64,000 bases of DNA from Epiperipatus broadwayi (GCA_028023455.1 JAQFVV010012396.1:5060085-5124084), one strand, 5' to 3'; positions 26,870-40,325 are shown, counted from the stretch's first letter. The notes: generated by a model from the letters alone, not told the origin. A program made the numbers and translations.

Positions 26870-27190
26870 TTTCTAACTATTGTTTAAAATCTTTAAACAT
26901 ATTTTTTCTCTGAAGTTTTTTGTGATTGTAGTTGTCTACATCATTAGTGGTTTTATTTTCAAATTACAGAAAGCCTTCTATCTTGTCCAATCCAGTTTCA
27001 TCAATTTGGACATTTTTCACTTTTTTTTATTGCTCATATATTTTGTTTTAATTAAGTTTGTGTGTTTCACATATATATATCAAAACTATTTTTGCTTAAC
27101 ATTTCTAATCTTGTTTTTAGACATAATTTTTTGTAATAATCATTATGTCATCAACATATGCTGATCCTCATTTCACAAATTTATATTTCT
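26870..27190 (-). pseudogene. Degraded non-LTR reverse transcriptase palm (RTE-like?)
   Basis: On the minus strand one frame reads AYVDDIMIITKN near 27,120-27,165. This matches the catalytic Y-x-D-D box of reverse transcriptases with its usual hydrophobic neighbours. The same frame continues for about 95 codons, with five stop codons in the middle, to a stretch resembling the F-x-Y-L-G-like block that follows the palm in RTE-type elements (about 26,960-27,010). A neighbouring frame carries KTKYM, typical of the same place. The upstream part toward 27,190 is too eroded to place. It is clearly older than the L1-like copies and belongs to a different family. The 94-codon plus-strand frame here is its antisense shadow. 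Confidence 0.6.
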
Positions 27191-28840
27191 TATATTTATT
27201 TTGTTATTATATATAAACCTTTCAAAACAACTTTATAAAATTTTAAACATCTTCTCACTAATCATACCATTAACAAAAAATTAAATCAGGCAGACCCTCA
27301 TAGATAAGTATGAATTTTTTTTATTGACGGTTGCCTTTGACAGTTGATTAAACCTCCATCTTAAATTTAAATTTTCATAAACATAAAGGTCAGTATTATC
27401 ACTGATTAAATCAATAACATTGTGCTATTAATGACATTGAGTATACAGTCAAACCCCAACTATGTTGTATCTAACTGCATGACTTCAATTACACACCAAA
27501 AAAAAATATAAACAAAAAACAAAAATGTAAATTTAAAAAACAAATAAACAATGACAATTCACAAACTTTATGATATTCAGCAGTTATTTTTCTTTCTCTG
27601 GGTGACATATGTGATGACATATATTAATAAAATTTCTTTAGTTTATATTAAAAGCACATTCATTTTATCCTTTCTTTAATATCCTTTTCAAATTTGGTAC
27701 TTAATGGAGATAAAGGCCAACCTATTTACTTTATTTCACAAATAAAAATATGTAGCTTTTTTTTTTGCTTCATTGAATGCATAAGTGAACATGGACTCAG
27801 TAAAATATATGCAAATGTGTCCACTCAATTTATTATTAATAACTATATTATTATTATTTTTAAAATTTTGTTTATGTCTATAATCTGGATTTATATATAT
27901 ACTATACATATAAAAAAGCATTTTTGTTATATATATATATGTGTGTGTGTGTGTTGAAAAGCTACTACATACTTGCAGTTCAATAAACAGTACATATTCT
28001 ATTCTAATCAATGTTTGTCAACAAAATGTGAGCTATTATGCACTATATATGTTTGAATGCAAAATAGGCTTGAAACAAAACAGTTTATGAATCCACTTTA
28101 TTTGACCAGTTTAAATAAAAAGTTTGACTTTTTCTAAAGAAATGTAACACTTATTTTCAGATGGTTTAAATAGTAAATCACATGTAAAATTGCCTTTACT
28201 AAAACCTTTCAGACAAACAGCTTCTAATTTCTTACTTTTTTTTTCATTAACTGCTTTTGAAATGTCAGATATTTTTTAGAAAAATAGTTTATATATTTTT
28301 TATGATTTAAGTAAAGATTTTTTGAAAGTCAGTATAATATATTCAAGGATCTTTTTTTAATAAAATTTCCCTGAAGTTTTTTTTTTTTATCTTTTTGTTC
28401 TGTTTTTTTTTTTATTGCCTTTTTATTATTCTTTTAACTTTCAGCTTAGGTATCTATAAAAAATTTCTTGATTTGAGGCTTTATGGTGCTTATAACCTTT
28501 CCTTTTCTATGTGTGTATTTTATACAATAACAAAAAAAAATTAAATTATTTTACTTTCTAATTTGTTTTTCTTGTTTTAAGATTAGGCCATAATATAGCT
28601 AGACACTTAAGCATCAAAAGCCTATCTTTCTACTACAACTTGTCTGCCCTGGATCTCTACATTTCTTACTATATACTTTGAATCTATCTACCGCCTAGCT
28701 TTAACATTAATCCATAAATCATATAAAATATTTCCTGAGACTCAACAATTGATTATAATTATCAATCAAATAATTACTATGGTAGATTTACAAAGACAGT
28801 TACAAGAGAGTGGATTTTAATATATAAAAAAATAATGAAT
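27191..28840. other. AT-rich DNA without recognisable gene
   Basis: Contains a compound TA/TG microsatellite (separate entry) and long T runs near 28,375-28,430. Nothing else could be supported. Confidence 0.55.
27929..27955. repeat. (TA)n(TG)n compound microsatellite
   Basis: An uninterrupted TA run passes directly into a TG run. Confidence 0.9.
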
Positions 28841-28844
28841 ATAT

Positions 28845-28880
28845 TGAAACAGACAGATCGGAGAACCGATCTTCGTTTCA
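28845..28880. repeat. Strong hairpin, AGATCGG stem
   Basis: AGATCGG (28,855-28,861), loop AGAA, CCGATCT (28,866-28,872) form a perfect 7-bp stem. It is extended outward by TGAAAC (28,845-28,850) pairing with GTTTCA (28,875-28,880) across a small asymmetric bulge. Confidence 0.85.
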
Positions 28881-29134
28881 TGTGTTTTAAGTACGGTAAT
28901 TCGAACCACTATCTGCCCGCAGTGAGATTGGTCTATTTTCAGTCATAATAAAAAGATTAGTTATATATTTTATGTTTTGTAAATCAATAGGTAAGATTCC
29001 ATATATAAATGTCACAAACCATGAAATAATATTCGTGTGTGCGTGGTCTGTGGATTTATATCAATTTGATTTAAAGTTTATTGCGGGCGTATTTGTTTGA
29101 ATTTTAGTTTTTTTTAAAATTGTACAAAGTCGTT

Positions 29135-29180
29135 TAAAAATACTGATCAAAAGTCACATTCCTTTGATCAGTGTTTTTAA
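29135..29180. repeat. Hairpin with TACTGATCAAA arms
   Basis: A 17-bp arm ending ACTGATCAAA is matched by its near-perfect reverse complement after a loop of about 12 bases, with one G-T type mismatch. Confidence 0.8.
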
Positions 29181-29329
29181 TTAAAATCTAAATTACACAA
29201 ATGTACAGAGTAATTAAATTGTATTGGAAATTAGATAAGAAATGTAGATTTTAATTACTGTGTCAATTTAAAATTCTATCAAAGTAAAGAACAATGGGAA
29301 TGGATAATTAATGTGTATTCAAGCTGATG

Positions 29330-29765
29330 GCTGGAAGCTAGAGAAAGTAGGAGGAGCTTAAACACAAAACCAGGCGGAAAGGTCAATCGTGGCCATCTTT
29401 AAAAAACTTATTCTAACTTTTGACGTGGTTGAGAGAGGTAGTCTTAAGACAGCACTGCAGCTGCTAAAATAATTCCTATAACTTTGTTAAGAAGCTCACT
29501 GGTAAACCGCAATGTTGATGGCTAAGTGCCAGACTGATCTCTGTCCTGCCAAAGTGAATTTTCCGCTGACTGATCATTTTATGTGCTTATAGTTTCACTT
29601 CCAATCTCCAAGTTGACAATGCCTTGCAAATAACTTTCAAAATCGCCTACGTTTCGGAAATATCAATCGGGAAAAGCCAAGCCGGATGAAGAAAGAAGGG
29701 TAACTGTGTTACACGAACTTTTAACTTTCTCCCGAGCTTAATGTTGTCAATCAAATAAATTACAT
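29330..29765 (+). other. Candidate non-coding first exon with splice donor
   Basis: This CpG-richer block ends at a consensus 5' splice site, GTAAGT at 29,766-29,771, and AT-rich intron-like sequence follows. The ATGs in it open only very short frames (the longest seen, from about 29,512, is 25 codons), so if transcribed it would be 5' untranslated or non-coding. No TATA box was placed with confidence. The call rests on composition plus one donor site. Confidence 0.3.
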
Positions 29766-30476
29766 GTAAGTTTTTATGTCATTTATAATGCTATTGTTTA
29801 ACCTGTCAGTAAATTTTCTTTTCTTTTAATCCTCCGCTCTAGTCTTTAGAAATAAGTTATAAAAGTTGTAATTAATAGTAATAATAATCAAAATGAATGA
29901 TTTATATTTTTTTTTCTTCTTCTCTAAACAAACGATGCCAATAGTAATATTTCCCAACTCTGTGTAAAACTAGGGTACAATAGTGATCAAGTTATTTTAA
30001 AAGTAATTTTGTTTTCTGAATTAAATATTCTTTTATCTTTCGAGTTGGTAAATGTTAAATCACTCTTATTATTCTATTTTAAGTTGTCATATAATTGCAA
30101 TCTAAGGTTCAATTTTAAATATATATATTGTTTCAAAGTGTTATATTAATGTCATGTATGATATAGAAATAACTCACTGTATAATTTGATACTATCGCTA
30201 CCCCTGTCAACCTGGGGGGTTTAGGGGTTTCAGAGTAAACTTAATCAATCATTGTTTTCGCGGTCAGTTGAATTCCGCTATATTTTATTGGGATAAAGAT
30301 CTCAGCCTGTGGCGTAGAAATAACGAATAGATTCCAGTTTTGTATAATTTCTTTTAAAAATCCACTTCAAGTATCGTCCTTGATGTCTGTGGCAAGCCTT
30401 CCCTTCGCTGAAGTTAGTCTCGCCGTACTACCATATGGGAAAGAAACAATTCTTTTCCAGGTAATCTCTTGGATCA

Positions 30477-30496
30477 CCGGAGTTGAAAGACTCCGG
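30477..30496. repeat. Perfect GC-rich hairpin
   Basis: CCGGAGT, a six-base loop, then ACTCCGG: a perfect 7-bp stem, unusual in such AT-rich DNA. Confidence 0.85.
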
Positions 30497-31185
30497 CTGG
30501 TTGTGTGTCCGAGCTACTTGGGGGATTAAGTGTCAAAGTACAAGGCCGGTATTCCGTTGATGCGCAATTGATTACTGTAGGGCTCTTGAATCCAGGCAAC
30601 CACCAGTATATTTATCTTCTATGTCGTATGTATATAAAACCACCTACAACTGTTCGTCTACGTAGGCGAGCTATTCGAATAAAATGAGTTAATAAAAATC
30701 TTTAGATAAATATTTTTTCAATGCTCAAAACTCTGATTCTCTTGCCACCCCTCAATCATTTAACTACACGCTATTGGCATGAGTTTGTTCCCAAAAAAAG
30801 ATTACTAAAGACTAGTAGCCAAATACAAGAGGATTCATGAACGCTTTCGTCTGTTGACGTATATTTATATGTTTCTATTTTTCTTATTAAACACTTTATT
30901 TAATCTACTTTTTGTGTCCTCCACCTTATTACTCGCTAAATCTAGGTAGCCACTTACTGTCTGTATTGGCAACTAAATATATCGTTACGAAGACCGTTCC
31001 AGTATCTAGAGTCTAATAAATCTATATATCATTAACTGTAAGAATTTAGTCTATGTTCTGAGCGAGCTAGAAAGGGAACCCGGCTGTTATAAAGATCATC
31101 GTTGGTCATACCGGTTTGGGTTTAATTTGTTGGGTTTTGGAATTATTCTTAAACGGGGGGTTACGGCGTGTGGAGGGGTAACCGA

Positions 31186-33817
31186 CAAAAATATATATAT
31201 CTTTCCATGACATCTTGAATTAATCACATCAAATTAATAAAATCTATTATAATCTTATATCTTTTATAATAACTACTATTACCTTATGCATATCTCAAGA
31301 TTCTTACTTATTCCAATATGATAACATAATAATTCCTCTATTTAAGATAATTGAATAATAAGAGGGATTTTACTAAGATCCAACCATCTTAATCATAACC
31401 ACATCTAACATTATAATATACTTCAACTCATTTTCATTAGAATTAGTATATTTTTTTAACAAGAATAATAAATTCCCAATTATAAATCATCATCATATTT
31501 CTAATAATTAATATAACTATAACTTATAACTAACTACTACTTATAAAATGAACTACTTTTATTATCATCTTAAAATATAATCATTATTCAAAATAACTTT
31601 TATTTTAACTTTAGTTAGCTAAATAATCAACTTTCTTGGTTTTATATACCTTGTTAACTTTAATTAAATTGTCTAAAATATTCTCATATCAATATCTGAT
31701 ATTCATATACTCTTCTGAAGGTATTTGAAATGAACTCAAATATATTTTCATAAGAAATTTCCATGTGACTATAAAGGTATAACTATTTTTAAATGAAAAC
31801 TAAAATGCTATTAAATGTTCTCATTCAAGTAATTGTGATTGAATTTAATAAACAATTAAATCTATCAGTTTTGTTCTATATATAATACTACCAATAATTT
31901 GTGTGTTTGGATATGACAAAGTGGTGAAAACAATTCCAAATTGAAACAAAGACTGCACTCAACCACTGTATTTACAATAGTAGTTTATTTACATAAATAA
32001 CAGTAATTATTAACAGAATTTTAAATAGTATGTAGAATAACAATAAAATATAACACATATAATTTCTTTAACATTTGTACAATTATATACAATAATGAGA
32101 ACCACTGACTCCTACCTACTAAACAATATTTTATGTATATTTCTTATTTATGATACATGTTATTATTATTCTTTATGAATGCAAAACAACCACATCACAT
32201 ATTGTCAGAATGTGTTTATTTTTATCACCTAAAAAGCTATGAAATTAATACCCATAATAAAACCAAAGATATAATATCATTTGATCATCACTCATTCCAT
32301 TCATTTTTTTCTTTGTCTTCATTATTGATCCCATTTGATTTTATTTTTCATATAGTATCACTTTAAGATTAATTACTTAAGGCAACCTTGTTTTGTATTT
32401 ATATTTTTATTTTCCATTTAAACAATTTTCCACACTTAGATAAATCATTATACTTTTTTATATAAATCCACCTATATACTATGCCTACCTTATTTTCTTT
32501 ATAATTAACATTCTGTAGATAAGAAACTGATGTTTACTGGACTCAAATGCTACAAAATATACAATGGAGGTTTTATTTACCTTTCCAAATAAACTGTGCT
32601 CTCGTGGCAAGTAATCATTTATTCCTCGTGATACTATCTTACTATCCAAGCTTTTCCATTAAGCTCTTGTGGATTTGATCACCTTCATCTTATGGAAATT
32701 CCTCACATTATAATATCCAACTATCATATATGAGTATCACTTAGATTAACCTCATTATGTTCTTATCAGTTCTTCAGGGAATTACAATTAATCACATTGA
32801 CTATCCCCTGGAATGACAACCTATCTAACTATAAAAAGGATCACAGGCATACATCATACAATAAATCAGCATAACTATATAATAATATTATCTTTCCATT
32901 AATTATTTTCCTAATCTCCTTGTAATATACTACAAAACAAAGTGTCAGTATAATTTGACAATAGTCAATATTTATTTATTTATTTTTAACTTGGGATCAC
33001 AAGTTTACTTATTGTATCATATAGTTTATCAGCCCCCCCCCCCATCTTTAATCCTTTCAGATTACTTTTTTTCACATTTCATTATCATACATTTGGTTAT
33101 TTCCACTATTATATTACTTAGTTCTTTATCATTACCTTATATTAATCAACTTACATTTTAAAATATATCATACATTAATCTTACCTTGATATGATTTTAT
33201 AATAAAACTTAGAACATTATTTTACCCATTTCACTCTTCTATTTACTTCACATCTATAACATTCTCATTTGGAATATATCTAAAATTATACTTAAAACAT
33301 TAAACATATAAAACAATTCTTAACATAATGAAGATTAACTTCATAACAAAAAATATATATATAAAGTTCATATTTATCTAATTCCTATCCAAGGAATTGA
33401 AAATTGTTATTTAGTTTCTTGTTTTGTTTTGTTTTTTCTTGGTGATTAATTTATACATATGTAAAGCTGATAGTTCCAATTTTCTTCCACATCAGGACTT
33501 TGAACGCATTTGTCAATTATCTAATAGATTGCCTCTTCAATATTTGAAAAATGATGCAATTATAATAAAATGAGGATTTTTTGATTATTATTGTTTGTAA
33601 AGTTTAAATGTTCTCTGAAATCATTTAGTACTCAGAGATTTTCCTATCCCATTATTATAAATTTACTGGAATTGATAGATTAATGGATTATGTCAAATAT
33701 AACTAACTATCCAAGTGTTTTTAAAGTGTAGATCAAAACCATTTAACATAAATAAGTTTGCTGTTTTATTTCTATGTTTATATTACAGTTTATTGACATC
33801 AAGTCTCATAATCTATA
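31186..33817. other. AT-rich DNA without recognisable gene
   Basis: Pyrimidine-rich on the plus strand in places, with a C homopolymer near 33,030-33,045. No coding or RNA gene was found. Confidence 0.55.
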
Positions 33818-34682
33818 TACACCTAACACGCATAAAAGAAATCGCACAAAAATAGACTTAACTTACCTTTAAAAATGGGGATAGGGGTTGTAATTTTCAG
33901 AAATCGCATAAAAGCAAAGCAAGAAGAAAAAATTACTTTAAAATTCGTATTAAAAAAATAAGGAAATAAAGTATGACTAATAAAATATTTCAAATATTTG
34001 AAAAAAAATAATACAAGACAAACTTTTTTTACTTTTTTTATTAACTACAGTATTTAATGTTACATTTTTTGATATATACTTTAATCATTACCGGTTATTT
34101 AGCTATTTGACAATATGCGTTCGTTTGTGAAATGTTAAGAAATCAGATTTGTCATGTGACATACAACTAGCGCCACTTTCGGTCTTGAGCTGTGTTAATT
34201 GGTTTTTGTTTCTATAGTAAAAAAATGAGATCATAATCAAAACAAAAAGTTTATAGATTATCATTAGAAAGATTATTTTCAGTTTATAAAATCAATAAAA
34301 TCTTGGTTATTATTAATTTTAAAAATCTAAAAAATTATTTATTTCTGTTATAATTAACAAAATACGTTTTAAAAGTTTAAAATTTTTGAATATTTATTGC
34401 AATATTTTTATATGTAAATATAAATCTATTATTATTATTTAGTATAAGTAGGTTATTTACATAGAAGCTAAGGTAGCTTCAGGCCATATTCACGTTAGCT
34501 GCTAATATAACGTTATATTTTTGAAAAAAAAAAGTATTTCAAGTCAAAATAAGTTATTAATACTTTAAATTTCTTGATATCTAATAAATATAGTGAAATA
34601 TGAAAGATATTAAGAAGAAACATGAATCGCATAACTTCAAAATCACATTAAAATAATCTGTATAAAACGAGACCCAGGTGTA
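33818..34682. mobile_element. Possible TA-inserted MITE remnant
   Basis: TACACCT at about 33,818-33,824 and its reverse complement AGGTGTA at about 34,676-34,682 could be the flanked ends of a Tc1/mariner-type element. Related words (ATCGCATAA, ATCGCACAAA) recur near both ends at 33,838, 33,903 and 34,626. Beyond the first bases the arms are poorly matched, so the call is tentative. Confidence 0.25.
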
Positions 34683-36303
34683 TTTTCTTTTCTATGAGAC
34701 GATTTTAATTTCTATGAATTATTTTTGCAATTATTATTAACTATTCCAAATAAATATTTATAAATCAGTTAAATAAAATCGTTCCTATTTACAATGCTAT
34801 AATTATATCTTCTTTAAAAAAAATATTGTAAAATTAGTTTTAATAATGTAAATCAATTTAATTATATCATTTATTATTTGTGTTCCACATTTCTGCAAGT
34901 TATTCTTTAAAGATTTTTATTCTGACTTTATTTTAGTTTTCTTTATATCATAAAGTTAATTTATCTTTTAAATATATAACGAAGCATAGATAACTGAAAT
35001 TGTTTTCACTTACATGAAATATTGTCCAACTTCTACTTGCTTGAAATGACTCAATATTATCATTATATATTTGACTGTTCACCATAATAATAATACTCAC
35101 TGGCAATTTTTTCTGCATTAGCATTTTTCAGAATTGTAATTTGATCTCCCAAACTATGACTTTGTGACCAACGAAGAAATTAGCTATTTATTGCATGATA
35201 ATTATTTATCCTATACACATTATCTTGATTTGTACTAATATAAATTCAATTACAGTTATAGCACAAAATTATCTTTATAATCATCAGAATTTTATCAAAT
35301 ATTTCCGACTACTTAATTACTTACTGACTTCATTTGTCTTTTTTCTTTTTCCCCCTCTTTTTCCTATCGTCTGACTCTTAGCCAAAATTCGTGCCACATG
35401 AAAGTTGTCTCAGTTACTAAGCATTTTAATGTTTAACATAAAAAATAATATTTCAAAACTAATTAAATTCAACTTTTCAATTTACACATAACATAATATA
35501 TTTATTCAACTTTATAAAAATATTTTACTAAACTATCCAAATTATTGATCTTTTATTATTATAATTATTTAAAATATATATATAGACCTAACAAAAAAAA
35601 ATCACGAACGAATAAAAATAATGGTATGTTTATAATATCTTTTAAAGTCTCTATTACAATATCTATCAAGTTATTAGTGCCAGTTATATTTTTAAAATTT
35701 AAAATTTTGGATGATTAAGTACAGTAATTTATTATGGTGATTTATTACAGTAATTTATTACGGTGAACTAATCAAAAGGTCACAATATATATATATGGGT
35801 TTGTAACTTTATTTAACAATGTTAGAGTGTAATAGTTCTATAATCTTTATATTTTATCTGTCTTTTTTTTTTTATGGAATAGCATTAACAATGTTTTTGT
35901 TCATTTTCTAATTAATATTAAACATATTTATCTATTACTTGATATAATCTTAATTTGATCATAACTTCAATTATTCTATCATTTTCATAGCTCCTATTCT
36001 TTTTCGTATTATTTACTACTATTATAAAATGGCACTGTGGTCTCAATAAGATTTTTTGTCATTAAATTTGCTGCTTCTGCATCAAAATCTACTTAAAATA
36101 ATTTTGAATTACAATCTATCTACTACTTTAAATGATTGCTTTTGTTAATAAGCATTTTTTCATTCAGATACATACAAATTTTCTTTTTCTTTTGTTTTTT
36201 CATTGATCAGTTATACAGCATCTTTTCTCTTTAAATCAACCTTTGTTTATTTAATAAAGTTTGTCTGTTTATGCATTTTACTCTTCTTTTAAATATAAAT
36301 ATA
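34683..36303. other. AT-rich DNA without recognisable gene
   Basis: No feature beyond low-complexity sequence was recognised. Confidence 0.55.
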
Positions 36304-36455
36304 GGGGATTTGGACTCAGACTTTCAAGCCACTTCAACCATCCACACTATCTCATACTACTGATACACATGACCACACACATGCAGAAAAGATAAATAAT
36401 CACCAATATGTGTATTTCATGCTAAACCAGCACTCATCAGTTGGTCCAGATTATA
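36304..36455 (-). repeat. SINE-like family, copy a
   Basis: Shares with copies b-d the core TTTCATGCTAAACCAGCACTCATCAG-type block (plus-strand reading) followed by TTGGTCCAGATTA. The left end, read on minus, has a degenerate tRNA B-box-like GAGTCCAAATCCC. Copies a and b are the closest pair. Confidence 0.75.
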
Positions 36456-38765
36456 ATTTTCTTTTAAATGTTGATTAGGTTTTTATATTAGAGCTTACAT
36501 TTTGTAATGGTTCTTTAATTTTCATATTCTGGAATTTTGTTTTCATTTTGTTTGATTTTTTTATTTGATACAAATTTATTTTATTTTCATGCCTTGCATC
36601 AATTCTGGAGAGAATGATATTTTAATTATTTAGACTCTTTGGAAACTATTCAACACACAGAAGCTGCTTCAAAAAATATGTCACATGTCCATTTTTACTT
36701 TTTTATAGTTCTCTAATATTAGATCTCCATAAAGTTTTTAAAGAAACCGACTCTATTGAAAAATTAACATCAAAATTTATTTTTCAGTAACTAACTTAGT
36801 TACTCAATCTTGATAGGTTTACATGGGGATCCCAAATTTTATTTTTCACTGAATCAACAGAATATTGAGGTTAATTCATGCTTCATTAATGTTTTTATTT
36901 TAGGCAGAACAAAAACTGTCATGTGATTGTTCAATTTATCTTAAGGAGATTTGAAGAATATTGCTTTTTTTTCCAGGCACTTTTTGAAAACGTGATACTT
37001 CAGAGATTATTGAATGATTTATCTACCATTTTTTCTATTGGGACTTGATATATTTTTACACGCTCTAATTCAATGGTTATACTGCCTCCTATTAATTTTA
37101 GATTCAGCTTTGAGAACAGCAATAATTTATTTATAACTTAAGTTGAAATTAAACATGGAGAATTTTTAGTGCTTAATTATTCTAAAACATTACAATTTAG
37201 AACAGTGGCAGAAAAGCAGACTTAGAGCTAAAATTCAAATACCAATCCTGAGTTAAATAATATAAATAATAAATAAAAATCTTAATTCAGACTAATTTAG
37301 ATGCTCAAACTGACAGTAGAGTGATTAAATATTATATGATTATTTATTTATATATATATTACTTCAGTTGTAAAATCAATCATTTATCAAAAATAATAAC
37401 TTTATGGTACAAGTCCATTAACCTCCTTCTGATAGAACAGCATTTTTAAAATAAAGATTTAATTTTCAGATAAATTTTTTTTTACTACAGATTAAAAACC
37501 GTAAATTTACCAGTTGTTTTATAAATAGTTTATATTCTTCTTGTTTATCAATAAAGTTAGAATATATTTTTTTCTTATACAACATTTAGATAGGTGCTGC
37601 AGAGGCAAGTTAGTATTTCCAGAGAAGAAGAATTAGGCTTTAAAAATTAAGTGCAAAAAAAACTTATGAAAATATGTATATATTTTTTTAAAAAGTTGTA
37701 TATATATATGGTAAAGAAAATAATAATTACTAATTTATTTCTACTCTTCACATTTTTATTATTCCAGCTGTCTTTATTTTCAACATTGATTTTAATAGAT
37801 TAGGTTTTTATGTGGCAGAAGTAATTTTACACTAATAGTTTAATTTTTTTAATATATCACTCTGTATTTTTTTTCTTCAGATAATGAAAAATATATAACT
37901 TGTAGCTATATTCTTTTCTCATCTTCATTCATCAAACTATCAGAACGCAGAAATAAGCAAAGAGTTTCTCATATGTCAATAATACAATTTATTTTTCACA
38001 CTACAGTAGAATGATTTTTGTAACTAATATTAAAAACTACATCTAAAATCTTATGAATTTTAAATATCAATTCTGAGATTAGAATATTTATAATTTATAA
38101 ACATCTTCATTCAAAATTTATGATTTTTAAAACTCTGAAAAATGTTATATCAAGTTTTGCTAATTTTAAAGTTATTTTAATGTTTTAAAATATTTATTAG
38201 AATGTAATTTATTTTGAGAATCTATATCTTTATAGATATATTCCATGATTCTAACATCATAAAATTTAGTAAATGTTTATATTTTTGCAGACTTTGGGTA
38301 TTTGATCAAGGAAAAATAAATCCAAATTATTCAGCTCACAGGAAATATTTGACAAAACTTTTGTTAAAACGTTTATAAAAACTTAATTCATATAAAAAGT
38401 ATATCTTTAATGAAGTCAATTGCTGATGATATGGTGACTTCTGTTCTTGATTACTGTATCAGGAATCCTCAAAAAAAATTTTTTATTAATAAAGGGATAT
38501 CAACAAGATTCACAATGGCATTAAATAAACATCAACTTTTGAAGAATTTAAGCTTAATAGATTCTAATTAAAAATTGGAATGTATTATGATAATATATTC
38601 AGGATGCTAAATTTCTGTCCATTGTTATATTTAGTGTTGGAACCAACTGGCAGGATATTCACCTCAGTATAATTCACATAGACGTTTATTTAATGAAATA
38701 AAAAATAACATCTCATGAATACAAACTAGAATTTTTGGGGATCCTTAGATTTAAAATACATATAT

Positions 38766-39090
38766 AAGGGATTCGAACTCAGACTTTCACATGACCCTCA
38801 GATCTCCATGCCATCTCATATTGGTGACCCACCTGATCATACACATGTTGAAAAGATAAATAATCACCAATATATATATTTCATGTTAAACCAGCAATCA
38901 TCAGTTGGTCCAGATTACTATCTCCACACATGTATATAATCAGTGCTCAGTTTTTTATTAAGATAGCCAATCTTCATACTTTATTAGACAGACTTCAAGC
39001 TACTCCAACTCACAACTCTTCAGCCATCCATTCCATTGAAAATCTGATGATGGAACTTTCAAAGCCCTGCAGGTGTGTGTAAGTCTGTAC
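38766..39090 (-). repeat. SINE-like family, copy b (longest)
   Basis: Best preserved copy. Read on the minus strand the left end gives GAGTTCGAATCCC, a near-consensus tRNA B box, with a possible A box about 40-50 bases away. The core block near 38,878-38,930 is shared by all four copies, and the extension to about 39,060 (ending in ACTCACAACTCTTCAGCCATCC-like sequence) is shared with c and d. The tRNA-like part lies at the opposite end to the shared extension, consistent with a tRNA-derived SINE. Confidence 0.75.
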
Positions 39091-39654
39091 AGTGTATTAA
39101 TTTAAATATATATACATAATAAAAAGTAAACAGTTTTTGAATAGTCCATTGTAAGATAGGTATTTTTACTACAGCTTTCAAAAATAATTACATATTTATT
39201 TAATGATTAATAATGGTTATCTATTTAGGCTGATTATAGTTATGCTAATATATATATATATATAACTTAAATTACTACCGCACTTCAATTTTCTTTTTTA
39301 TATCAATGTTGTTTTATTATTTATCACTCATGTCTGACTGACTTACAATCTTCTTCAGGATTTTAAATGACAATCCCATTATTTTAATTTATTTTATGTG
39401 TATATAGCAATTTATAATTAAATATTTTTAAAATGTGTATTTTTATAAATTGTTGGCATATAAATAACTTATACAAACACATTATTTATCCAAAATATCA
39501 ATAGTTATATAATAACCAAATTCAGATATAAACTATGGCAATGCAATAAGTAATATGACCATGGTGTAATTTTCACTACATAATACTTAAACAAGGTAGG
39601 AACTGGTTTCTATCCACTTTTAACATCTTATGAAGAGATATATTCATAAACATA

Positions 39655-39860
39655 CTACCAAAGACATGTGAAAAAGATTTATGATCTGCAAAATGCATAT
39701 TTCATGCTGAACCAGAACTCGTCAATTTGCCCAGACCACAATCTCTTATACCTATCTTTATAATTGTTCAGTATATAAATAAATAGCAATTTACTACAGT
39801 TTGATTGACGTGTCATAGATAATGCCCTCACAACTTTGACCCAAATCAATTACTGAAAGT
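39655..39860 (-). repeat. SINE-like family, copy c
   Basis: Contains the core ATTTCATGCTGAACCAG block and the downstream CTCACAACTTTG block seen in b and d, with many substitutions; the tRNA-like end is not recognisable. Confidence 0.65.
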
Positions 39861-39879
39861 ATATTAATATTTTTATTAG

Positions 39880-40325
39880 TCATTCATTAGACTAGAGATT
39901 ATCCATTAATAAATATGCCTGTAGTGTAATTTTCATTACATCACATTCACATTACACTACAGTTGTAATATAGATATAATAAACATCTCCATACTTCCCC
40001 ATTCTTTTTAAATACATATAAATAAAGATATAATAAAAGACAAATGACCCCAAGGTGCATTTCATGCTGAAGCAGCACTCATCAGTTGTCCCAGGTCACA
40101 ATCTCTCATATACATCTTTATTATATGCAAGGCATTTATCTAGAGTAAATTGTTACATTTTCATTTACCATTGTCAAACTTCCTCCACTCACAACTTTGT
40201 CGCCATTCATTTCAGATAAATACAATAATGATTATTACTAATCATTTTCGAAACTAGAGATTATCTCTAGCACAGATATAAACTGTGTAATATTCATTAT
40301 TGAATAATCTCTAGTCTAATGAATG
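39880..40325. repeat. Inverted repeat around SINE copy d
   Basis: CATTCATTAGACTAGAGATTAT near 39,880-39,902 is repeated in reverse complement near 40,302-40,325, with a further, more diverged direct copy near 40,238-40,262. The arms enclose SINE copy d, so d may have inserted into a palindromic sequence or been carried with it. Confidence 0.6.
40010..40225 (-). repeat. SINE-like family, copy d
   Basis: Contains the core CATTTCATGCTGAAGCAG block, the CATCTTTATTATAT block and the closing CTCACAACTTTGTCGCCATTC-like end in the same order as copy b. Confidence 0.7.

Larger units (their letters stand above)
28841..31185. promoter_or_regulatory. CpG-enriched island, candidate promoter/first-exon region
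   Basis: CpG dinucleotides become frequent, notably at 28,855-29,100, 29,380-29,750 and 30,185-31,185, against long flanks in which they are nearly absent. G+C is also visibly higher. In CpG-depleted animal genomes this usually marks unmethylated promoters or conserved regulatory DNA. Several perfect hairpins are packed in (28,845-28,880; 29,135-29,180; 30,477-30,496; 31,160-31,182). No long coding frame or recognisable protein was found, so a non-coding first exon, a long non-coding RNA, or a recently inserted GC-richer element are all possible. Confidence 0.45.

Noticed and set aside
26880-27164. 94-codon hydrophobic plus-strand frame resembling a membrane protein
   Set aside because: Phe/Ile/Leu-rich translation is expected from T-rich DNA, and the minus strand carries a reverse transcriptase remnant.
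30505-30687. 60-codon frame in the CpG island
   Set aside because: No recognisable protein; open frames of this size are expected where stop codons are thinned by higher GC.
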